This document shows, piece by piece, positions 56,989 to 64,000 of a stretch of 64,000 nt of DNA; positions within the stretch are counted from its first letter, which is position 1; the number at the start of each line of letters is the position of its first letter. The DNA lies in assembly GCF_900187945.1 (NCBI RefSeq), contig NZ_FYEH01000002.1:186001-250000 (forward strand), read 5' to 3'. Source of the DNA: Arboricoccus pini. Its GTDB lineage: Bacteria; Pseudomonadota; Alphaproteobacteria; Geminicoccales; Geminicoccaceae. The notes under the pieces were generated by a model that was not told where the DNA came from, did no database searches, and saw nothing but the letters and a program-made list of their open reading frames with translations. A program made the translations under genes and the position numbers.

Positions 56989-57987
56989 CTATTCCGCCCT
57001 GCCGCCCGTCCGCGCGGCCGGTCCGCTTTGCCCGCGCGTTGGCGCCCGCTCGACCGGCTTGGCTACACCCGCCGCCGGCGCAGAGACAGCCGCGTCACTG
57101 GCCGGCAGCGGCAGTTCCTCCGGCGTCGGTAAAGGCTGGCGCACCAGCACCGCCACATAATCGAGCCGGTCCCAGTCGACATAAGGCGTGACGACGACAT
57201 GCTGGTCGCGGATCTCGCTGATCTTACCGATGCGCAGGCCCTGCGGCAGGACGCCGTCGCGCCCCGATGTCAGCACCTGATCGCCCACCTTGAAGCTGGG
57301 GTTCATCGGCAAGAAGCGAAGCTCCGGCTGGCGTCCGTTGGTGCCCTCCAGTACGGCCTCGTCGTGCGAGCGATCGATCAGGACGGGAATGCGGGAATTG
57401 AGGTCGGTCAGCATCAAGATGCGGGCACTCCTGGCGCCCACGTCGACGATACGGCCTACAAGGCCGTGATCGTCGACGACCGCCATGCCGTTTTGCACCC
57501 CGGCATCGGCACCGGCGTCGATCAGGGCTGTGTTGACGAAAGGACCGCCCGGGTCGGCGACGACGCGAGCAGTGAGCCACAAAGGGGCGCCCGGATGCGG
57601 GGGCATCTTCAGGCTGCGGCGCAGCGCGTCGTTCTCGACGGCTAGCCGCGTGGCCTCGGCCTGCCAGACGAGAAGCCGCCGGTTATCCTCGCGCAGACGC
57701 TGGTTTTCCTCGCGTAGCGCCAGAATCGACCCCATGGCATTGGCCATGTCACGCAGGGTCGAGAGTGGCTCCTTCAAGGTGGCCAACGCAGGTGCGGCGA
57801 TGTCGCCGGCACGCCGGACGATGGTGTCGTAGATCTTGACGTCCGCCTTGCCGAGCACGATCAGTCCGAGCGACAGGGCCATGAGCACCACAACGCCATA
57901 GCGCACGGCCAAGGCGCGTGCCGCCAGGACCATCTTGCCCCATTCGCTCGAAAGGCTGTCGCCGCGCCTCACGGTACCGCTGCGCAA
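56989..57987 (-). CDS. mreC: Rod shape-determining protein MreC
   Basis: A 332-residue periplasmic scaffold that activates PBP2/RodA. A single N-terminal membrane span is followed by a coiled-coil-like region L-R-E-E-N-Q-R-L-R-E-D-N-R-R-L-L, then the beta-domain with G-L-V-G-R-I-V-D-V-G and D-L-N-S-R-I-P-V. The C-terminal 60 residues are Pro/Ala-rich and poorly conserved. The start is uncertain: TTG 57987 has GGAGGAG about ten bases upstream, while GTG 57972 lacks a site. It begins 48 bases after mreB. Confidence 0.9.
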   Translation of the reverse strand: MRSGTVRRGDSLSSEWGKMVLAARALAVRYGVVVLMALSLGLIVLGKADVKIYDTIVRRAGDIAAPALATLKEPLSTLRDMANAMGSILALREENQRLREDNRRLLVWQAEATRLAVENDALRRSLKMPPHPGAPLWLTARVVADPGGPFVNTALIDAGADAGVQNGMAVVDDHGLVGRIVDVGARSARILMLTDLNSRIPVLIDRSHDEAVLEGTNGRQPELRFLPMNPSFKVGDQVLTSGRDGVLPQGLRIGKISEIRDQHVVVTPYVDWDRLDYVAVLVRQPLPTPEELPLPASDAAVSAPAAGVAKPVERAPTRGQSGPAARTGGRAE

Positions 57988-58035
57988 GACACTGTTTCTC
58001 CTCCATCATCGCCCTAACCTGCAACAAGGCGGCCG

Positions 58036-59133
<1,098 letters not shown>

Positions 59134-59274
59134 TTACCATTCGCATAGACGGCAAGGCCATGTACTGCCTTGCATCGCCGCCCGCAACGCCCATGCGGTA
59201 CATAGTAGGCCAGATCTCGGGGCGAGCCCAGAAAACAACCTTGAGTTAGGTTGACGGCTCTTGTTTTAATCTTG

Positions 59275-59313
59275 GATCGATCGCGCCGCGGGCCGTCCCA
59301 GGCGCGATCGATC
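59275..59313 (-). terminator. Long perfect hairpin after leuA
   Basis: A perfect 13-bp inverted repeat, GATCGATCGCGCC (59275-59287) and its complement (59301-59313), with a 13-base loop. It starts 9 bases after the leuA stop codon in the direction of transcription. No U-run follows on the minus strand, so it resembles the metZ 3' hairpin: terminator-like but not classical. Confidence 0.5.
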
Positions 59314-59322
59314 TGGCTGGAG

Positions 59323-60909
59323 TCAGGCAGAGAGGGCGGCTGGAGCCGTGCGTTCGCGCTTCACCAACAGCTTGTTCAAGGCCGCGACATAAGCCTTGAT
59401 CGAGGCGACGACGATATCCGTGTCGGCCGCTTGGCCGACCACGCTCTTGCCGCCCTCGGCCAAGCGGACCGTCACCGTCGCCTGGGCGTCGATGCCCTCG
59501 GTGATAGCGTTGATGGTGAAGACCTCGAGCTCCGCCTTGTGGGCAACGATCGACTGGACGCAGCGAAAGGCCGAATCGACGGGGCCGTCGCCGTCAGCAC
59601 TGGCGACATGATCCTGACCGTCGACCTCGAGCACGATCTCGGCATGCGGCCGGCGCTTCGTACCGCAGACAATATCCAGATCCTTGATGCGGATGCGCTG
59701 GCTCTCGCCGGCGATCTCGTCGTCGACGAGGGCCACGATGTCCTCGTCGAACACTTCCTTCTTCTTGTCCGCCAGCGCCTTGAAGCGAATGAAGGCCTCG
59801 TTGAGGGCATTGTCGCCCAAAACATAGCCCAACTCTTCCAGCTTCTTCTTGAAGGCATGCCGTCCGGAATGCTTGCCCATGACGAGGCTGGTCTTAATGA
59901 GGCCCACATCCTCGGGCTTCATGATCTCGTAGGTCGCGGCATTCTTGAGCACGCCATCTTGGTGGATGCCGCTCTCGTGGCTGAACGCGTTGGCACCGAC
60001 GATGGCCTTGTTGGGCTGCACCTTGAAGCCGGTGATCGCCGAAACCAACCGCGAGGCCTTCATGATGTCCTGGCTGACGATCCGGCTCTTGAAGGGCAGG
60101 AGGTCGCCGCGCGTCTTGAAGGCCATGACGACCTCCTCCAGCGCGGTGTTGCCGGCCCGCTCGCCGATACCGTTGATCGTGCACTCGATCTGGCGGGCAC
60201 CCGCCTTGACCGCCAGGATGGAGTTGGCGGTCGCCAGACCCAGATCGTTGTGGCAATGGACCGAGAGGACCGCTTTGTCGATATTGGGCACGTTGTTCAA
60301 AATGGCCCGGATGAGATCGGCGAACTCCTCAGGATAGGCATAGCCCACCGTGTCCGGGATGTTGATGGTCGTGGCACCGCAATTGATCGCGGTCTCGACG
60401 CAGCGAAAAAGATAGTCGTGCTCGGTGCGCGATGCATCCATGCCGCTCCACTCGACATCGTCCGTGTAGCGTCTGGCGCGCGACACGCTGTCGATTATGC
60501 GCTGATGTACCTGCTCCTTATCGAGTTGGAGCTGGAACTCGCGATGCAAGGGAGAGGTACCGATAAAAGTGTGGATGCGCCGGCGCGCGGCGGGCTTCAG
60601 CGCCTCAGCCGCCCGGTCGATATCGCCGGCGGCCGCGCGCGCCAGCCCGCAGACCACGCTTTCCTTGATGCGCTTAGAGATCTCGTTAACCGCCTCGAAA
60701 TCGCCCTCGCTGGCGATCGGAAAGCCCGCCTCGATGACGTCGACGCGCATGGCCTCGAGCGTCTCGGCGACGCGGATCTTCTCAGGCGTCGTCATCGAGC
60801 AGCCGGGCGACTGCTCCCCATCGCGCAGCGTCGTATCGAAGATGACGACATTGTCGTCGATGGCCTCACGGATGGAGGCAGCGGGATGGGCCTGGGTCTG
60901 GTTGGACAT
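59323..60909 (-). CDS. leuA: 2-isopropylmalate synthase
   Basis: A 528-residue enzyme that condenses acetyl-CoA with 2-oxoisovalerate, the first step of leucine synthesis. The catalytic-domain motifs are [11 protein letters not shown] and V-H-C-H-N-D-L-G (metal-binding His pair); the C-terminal half carries the LeuA allosteric domain, where leucine binds. Length fits full-length bacterial LeuA. The ATG at 60909 begins M-S-N-Q-T. A Leu-rich short frame and a nested stem-loop lie in the 320-base leader, suggesting attenuation. Other leu genes are not in the window. Confidence 0.95.
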   Translation of the reverse strand: MSNQTQAHPAASIREAIDDNVVIFDTTLRDGEQSPGCSMTTPEKIRVAETLEAMRVDVIEAGFPIASEGDFEAVNEISKRIKESVVCGLARAAAGDIDRAAEALKPAARRRIHTFIGTSPLHREFQLQLDKEQVHQRIIDSVSRARRYTDDVEWSGMDASRTEHDYLFRCVETAINCGATTINIPDTVGYAYPEEFADLIRAILNNVPNIDKAVLSVHCHNDLGLATANSILAVKAGARQIECTINGIGERAGNTALEEVVMAFKTRGDLLPFKSRIVSQDIMKASRLVSAITGFKVQPNKAIVGANAFSHESGIHQDGVLKNAATYEIMKPEDVGLIKTSLVMGKHSGRHAFKKKLEELGYVLGDNALNEAFIRFKALADKKKEVFDEDIVALVDDEIAGESQRIRIKDLDIVCGTKRRPHAEIVLEVDGQDHVASADGDGPVDSAFRCVQSIVAHKAELEVFTINAITEGIDAQATVTVRLAEGGKSVVGQAADTDIVVASIKAYVAALNKLLVKRERTAPAALSA

Positions 60910-60955
60910 TTGGGTAGTTCCGTCAGATGCAAAATCGGGAAGAGCGAACGACGAA

Positions 60956-61006
60956 CCCCTGAACGACGTCGCACGATCCTTGATCGTGCCGAGCGAGGCT
61001 CAGGGG
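60956..61006 (-). promoter_or_regulatory. Candidate attenuator stem-loop in the leuA leader
   Basis: An inner 8-bp hairpin (GCACGATC at 60971-60978 with its complement at 60982-60989, 3-base loop) sits inside an outer 7-bp pairing, CCCCTGA (60956-60962) with TCAGGGG (61000-61006). The outer 3' partner contains the stop codon of the Leu-rich leader ORF, so a ribosome at the stop would open the outer pairing. No clear U-run follows, so the exact mechanism is open. Confidence 0.45.
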
Positions 61007-61113
61007 CCGATAAGTCGAAGCTCTAGGAGCGCGGAGCGGATGCGAAGGGCAGCAAGGTTCAGGACCGCTTCGGCCCCTTCCCATCCCTGCCCCGTCCGCA
61101 CCGGCATCGTCAT
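61000..61113 (-). CDS. Candidate leucine-rich leader peptide of leuA
   Basis: A 37-residue frame, starting ATG 61113 (a second ATG two codons on), ending TGA at 61002-61000. Residues 18-34 contain seven leucines (V-L-N-L-A-A-L-R-I-R-S-A-L-L-E-L-R-L), using codons CUG, CUU, CUC and CUA, the classic composition of an attenuation leader such as enterobacterial leuL. It ends about 90 bases before leuA inside a stem-forming region. The ribosome-binding site is poor. Leu-rich by chance in GC-rich sequence is possible, but the placement argues for function. Confidence 0.45.
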   Translation of the reverse strand: MTMPVRTGQGWEGAEAVLNLAALRIRSALLELRLIGP

Positions 61114-61203
61114 CGCGCCAACATCACCCTTGCATCCGCCCTTTCGACCGACGTCGACAACGCGATGTCCGACTGAAGGCTTCCTTGAGGTACTGTTCCG
61201 TAT

Positions 61204-61241
61204 GCACGATTATCGTGCTCTTGCCAAGCCTATTGCTTGGC
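61204..61241 (-). terminator. Tandem hairpins at the end of the glycosyltransferase gene
   Basis: GCCAAGC pairs with GCTTGGC (61223-61229 and 61235-61241, overlapping the stop codon), and just beyond it GCACGAT pairs with ATCGTGC (61204-61210 and 61212-61218). Two adjacent hairpins with no long U-run are a plausible but unproven end for the glycosyltransferase transcript and separate it from the leuA leader. Confidence 0.4.
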
Positions 61242-62285
61242 ACCCTGCAGCACCGGGCGCTTCTCCTCGATCAACCGGCGATAGACCTCGAGATAGTCCT
61301 CTGCCATGCGCTTGGCCGAGAAGCGTTCCTCGAAGCGCTTCCTTATCTGCGACCGTGGCGGCAACTGGTCGAGCTTCTTGACGGCGGCGGTCGCGGCTTC
61401 GACACCGGTGGCGATGTAGCCGGTCAGTCCGTCTTCCAGGACCTCGGGCACCGAGCCCGCCTTGTAGGCCACGGTCGGAATGCCGCAGGCCATGGCCTCG
61501 ATCATCACGAGACCGAAGGGTTCCGGCCAGTAAATCGGCATCAAGAGCGCCTTGGCGCCGCTCAGGAACTCGGCTTTCTGGTGGTCGGCAATCTCGCCGA
61601 TATACTCAACATGCGGCCGCTTGAAATGCTCGGCCACCTGTTCCTCGTAATAAGTGCGATCTGCCCGATCTATCTTGGCGGCGATCTTGAGCTTCATGCC
61701 GGCGCGATCGGCGATCTCGATCGCCTCGATGACGTTCTTCTCCGGCGCGATGCGCCCAAGGAAGGCCAGATAGTCTTGCGACTTCTCCACGGGCCTGAGC
61801 AGATCGAGAGGCAGGCCGTGGAGGACGGTGGCGACAAAGTTGGCCTGCGGCAGGGGTATCCGCTGCGAATTCGAGATCGAAACGATCGGCACGTCATTGA
61901 AGATCGTGTAGACAGGTTGCAGTTCCTCGAGATCGAGCCTGCCGTGCAAGGTGGTGATGAAGGGAACGTCCTGGCGCCCGAAAAGGGAAAAAGGCAGATA
62001 GTCCAAGTGGAAATGCAGGATGTCGAACTCGTGAGCGCGTCGATAGACCTGCTCGAAAAGATAGGCATGCGGTGCGTTCTGGTCGCCCACCTGCGAGAGA
62101 CGCAGCGCCTGGGGCCACATGGGCTCGAGCTTGGCCTTGGTCTTCGAATCGGCACTGGCAAAAAGGGTGACATCGTGGCCCAGGGCCACCATCTCCTCGG
62201 TCAGGAACGACACGACCCGCTCCGTTCCGCCATAGAATTTGGGCGGCACAGCCTCGTAGAGCGGGGCTATCTGAGCGATCTTCAT
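61230..62285 (-). CDS. GT4-family glycosyltransferase
   Basis: A 351-residue retaining glycosyltransferase with two Rossmann-like domains. The N-terminus has M-K-I-A-Q-I-A-P-L and the F-Y-G-G-T-E-R-V-V acceptor-site motif; the C-terminal domain has the E-P-F-G-L-V-M-I-E-A-M-A-C-G-I-P motif (E-x7-E), characteristic of GT4. The donor and acceptor are unknown, as is the polymer. I start at ATG 62285, where conservation begins; a longer frame back to 62528 is rejected. It is divergent from the ABC exporter gene. Confidence 0.88.
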   Translation of the reverse strand: MKIAQIAPLYEAVPPKFYGGTERVVSFLTEEMVALGHDVTLFASADSKTKAKLEPMWPQALRLSQVGDQNAPHAYLFEQVYRRAHEFDILHFHLDYLPFSLFGRQDVPFITTLHGRLDLEELQPVYTIFNDVPIVSISNSQRIPLPQANFVATVLHGLPLDLLRPVEKSQDYLAFLGRIAPEKNVIEAIEIADRAGMKLKIAAKIDRADRTYYEEQVAEHFKRPHVEYIGEIADHQKAEFLSGAKALLMPIYWPEPFGLVMIEAMACGIPTVAYKAGSVPEVLEDGLTGYIATGVEAATAAVKKLDQLPPRSQIRKRFEERFSAKRMAEDYLEVYRRLIEEKRPVLQGAKQ

Positions 62286-62636
62286 CCGTTTGCGTTCCCT
62301 TTGCGTGAGCGATCGTTGCCGGCTGGGCCCCATGTGCCGGACACCCTGCCATGGCGCAAGATATCCGCAACGTTTGAGGCGCGCGCTGGTTGCCAATACC
62401 GGGCGCAAGGGGATCGGGCGCCGCACTTGGCGAAAAGAAGTGTACAAAAACCTATCGAGATCACACCTGGCGAAGACACCATGGTGACGGATGGATTGCG
62501 AACCTGTAGCTAACAGGATCGATCTCAACGATGCGTTTTTGTGGTGGAGCCTTGGCTTGCCGATGATCGTTGGGTTCTGTGGTGAACCGGGTTCGGTTCC
62601 ATCGCACGTCGTTGTTGATGAAGGAGCGACTCACGG
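62286..62636. other. Divergent promoter region between glycosyltransferase and ABC exporter
   Basis: About 350 bases separating two divergent starts. No conserved ORF. The region near 62420-62470 is relatively AT-rich (GAAAAGAAGTGTACAAAAACC) and could hold promoter elements, but I cannot assign a -10/-35 pair with confidence. Confidence 0.5.
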
Positions 62637-64000
62637 ATGATTGGCGGCGAGGACCGGCCCACCCAGGGTCGCCGGAGCGATGACCGCGCCGACGCAAGCG
62701 GGACGGATCTAACCCAGTTCGCCGGCCATCCCCTGCGCTTCATGCTCCATTATGTTCGCCGGCGGCCACGGGCGCATTTCTTCGTCTTGCTCGCGGTCCT
62801 GGCAGCGGTCGGCTGCTCGGTCGGCTCGCAATACGCCATCAAGACCCTGGTCGACGTGCTCTCGAGCCCGGATGCCAAGAGCCTGATCTGGTGGGCCTTC
62901 GTCTTCCTGGCCCTCTTGATCGCCGCCGACAATCTGCTCTGGCGCGTGGCCGGATGGATCGGCGCATCGATGTTCCCGGCCGTGACCGGTGATCTTAGGC
63001 GCGATCTCTTTGACCACCTCACGGGGCACAGCCCCCGCTATTTTGCCGACCGCTTGCCCGGCACCCTGGCCAGTCGCATCACGGCCACCTCGAACGCGGT
63101 CTTCCAGGTCGAGAACATGTTCTGCTGGAACGTGCTGCCGCCCTGTGTGGCCGTGATCGGCGCCATCCTGATCCTCGTCTCCGTCAACCCGCTCATGGGC
63201 CTGGGCTTGGTGGCGATCTCGGCCGCCATGGCGTTCATCATCGCCCGCCTCGCCATCAAGGGCGGCGGCATGCATCACGAATTCGCCGCCAAGGCCGCGG
63301 CCGTCGATGGCGAACTCATTGACGTCATCGGCAACATGTCGCTGGTCCGCGCCTTCGGCGCGATCGGTCGTGAGCGCCGGCGTTTCAGCCAGACGGTCGA
63401 GATGGAGGTGGGCGCCCGCGAGCGCAGCCTCAAATACCTGGAAAAGCTTCGCCTTCTGCATGCGATCATGACGGCAGGCCTCACCGCCGTCGTCCTCGCC
63501 TGGTCGATCATTCTCTGGGAGGCCGGCAAGGTGACGACCGGCGACGTCGTCCTGACCTGCACGCTGGGCTTTACGATCATGCACGGCACGCGCGACCTTG
63601 CCGTGGCCCTGGTCGACGTCACGCAGCATGTGGCAAGGCTGGCCGAGGCGGTCACGACGCTGCTTGTCCCGCACGACCTGCCAGACCATCCAAAAGCCAC
63701 CGTTCTGGCCTCGAGGCGAGGCCAGGTGACGTTCGATCACGTCACCTTCAATTATCCGAACGGCGGCGAGGTCATGCGGGACTTCTGCCTCGACATCCCG
63801 GCCGGCCAGAAAGTGGGCCTGATCGGCCGCTCGGGTGCCGGCAAGTCGACGGTCATCGCCCTCCTACAGCGCTTCTACGATGTCGATGGTGGCCGAATCA
63901 TGATCGATGGCCAGGAGATCAAGCTGGCAACGCAGGAGAGCCTGCGCGCGACGATCGCCATCGTGCCGCAGGACGTTTCACTCTTTCAGCGCTCGATCAT
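62637..64000 (+). CDS. ABC-type exporter, fused membrane and ATPase domains (3' end cut by window)
   Basis: The first 454 codons of an ABC exporter with the MsbA/LmrA-like half-transporter layout: six predicted membrane spans (about residues 45-330), then the nucleotide-binding domain. Walker A is G-R-S-G-A-G-K-S-T, and the Q-loop region V-P-Q-D-V-S-L-F-Q-R-S is reached just before the edge; signature and Walker B lie outside. The substrate cannot be told from this part. AAGGAG ten bases before the ATG at 62637 supports the start. It is divergent from the glycosyltransferase. Confidence 0.88.
   Translation, partial: MIGGEDRPTQGRRSDDRADASGTDLTQFAGHPLRFMLHYVRRRPRAHFFVLLAVLAAVGCSVGSQYAIKTLVDVLSSPDAKSLIWWAFVFLALLIAADNLLWRVAGWIGASMFPAVTGDLRRDLFDHLTGHSPRYFADRLPGTLASRITATSNAVFQVENMFCWNVLPPCVAVIGAILILVSVNPLMGLGLVAISAAMAFIIARLAIKGGGMHHEFAAKAAAVDGELIDVIGNMSLVRAFGAIGRERRRFSQTVEMEVGARERSLKYLEKLRLLHAIMTAGLTAVVLAWSIILWEAGKVTTGDVVLTCTLGFTIMHGTRDLAVALVDVTQHVARLAEAVTTLLVPHDLPDHPKATVLASRRGQVTFDHVTFNYPNGGEVMRDFCLDIPAGQKVGLIGRSGAGKSTVIALLQRFYDVDGGRIMIDGQEIKLATQESLRATIAIVPQDVSLFQRSI

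Noticed and set aside
59251-61026. A 591-codon plus-strand open frame over leuA
   Set aside because: It is the antisense of a clearly identified leuA and shows only the His/Asp/Leu-rich composition typical of antisense frames in GC-rich DNA.
61185-62513. A 442-codon plus-strand open frame over the glycosyltransferase
   Set aside because: The minus strand encodes a complete GT4 enzyme with its motifs; the plus-strand translation has no recognisable domain.
62709-63740. A 343-codon minus-strand open frame at the right end
   Set aside because: The plus strand here encodes an ABC exporter with a full membrane domain and Walker A; the minus frame is its antisense shadow.

Overview
The window is GC-rich bacterial chromosome from an alphaproteobacterium; I cannot place the order or genus. 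The evidence is the gene order comM-acpS-lepB-rnc, rpoZ next to a single bifunctional (p)ppGpp synthetase/hydrolase, dapA-smpB, an ATP12-type F1 assembly chaperone, and a SAM-II riboswitch in front of metZ. It is almost entirely core chromosome. I see no insertion sequence, prophage, CRISPR array, tRNA or rRNA gene.

Layout. 1-6.5 kb (minus strand): start of rnc, lepB, acpS, comM, a DUF2062 membrane protein, rsh and rpoZ. 6.8-9.1 kb: a NYN-domain nuclease and a family 5 uracil-DNA glycosylase (plus) facing a lysophospholipase-like hydrolase. 9.5-15.5 kb (minus): metZ under a SAM-II/terminator leader, then pyrD, cysQ, a threonine/serine dehydratase and a lytic transglycosylase. 15.6-20.3 kb (plus): dapA, smpB, motA, motB and an XRE regulator, with two gene-poor stretches (19.1-19.9 and 20.3-20.9 kb). 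20.9-30.8 kb: a FIST protein, a YbhN-like membrane protein, a small lipoprotein, dacB (plus), a GFA-family protein, xth, pccA, pccB and an ATP12 chaperone. 30.9-41.7 kb: a GH19 hydrolase, a HAD phosphatase, an AI-2E-type transporter, rluC, an inositol-monophosphatase-family enzyme, ubiD, an SMR transporter, a redoxin, an MFS transporter, a diacylglycerol-kinase-like protein and sthA. 41.8-51.8 kb: guaB, a sugar-acid dehydratase with an SDR, a second SDR, a ThDP enzyme, and larA-larE-larB. 52.1-59.1 kb (minus): a sorbosone-dehydrogenase-like protein and the elongasome operon mreB-mreC-mreD-mrdA-rodA. 59.3-64 kb: leuA with a probable leader peptide, a GT4 glycosyltransferase, and the first two thirds of an ABC exporter that runs off the right edge.

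How the genes work together. The clearest systems are the MreBCD/PBP2/RodA machine (with dacB and the lytic transglycosylase elsewhere in the window for peptidoglycan turnover), propionyl-CoA carboxylase (pccA/pccB), the flagellar stator (motA/motB), stringent response (rsh/rpoZ), a sugar-acid dehydratase/SDR pair, and a nickel-pincer (lar) cluster that lacks larC.

The most interesting signals lie outside annotated genes. (i) At 51.88-52.07 kb a candidate 23-codon ORF follows a ribosome-binding site that complements the 16S 3' tail over 17 bases, and is followed by structured RNA and a strong hairpin. (ii) The SAM-II aptamer before metZ is followed by a terminator that can pair alternatively with the aptamer's 3' end. 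(iii) A Leu-rich short ORF precedes leuA, and its stop codon lies in a stem. (iv) dacB and a lipoprotein gene have start codons that overlap head to head.
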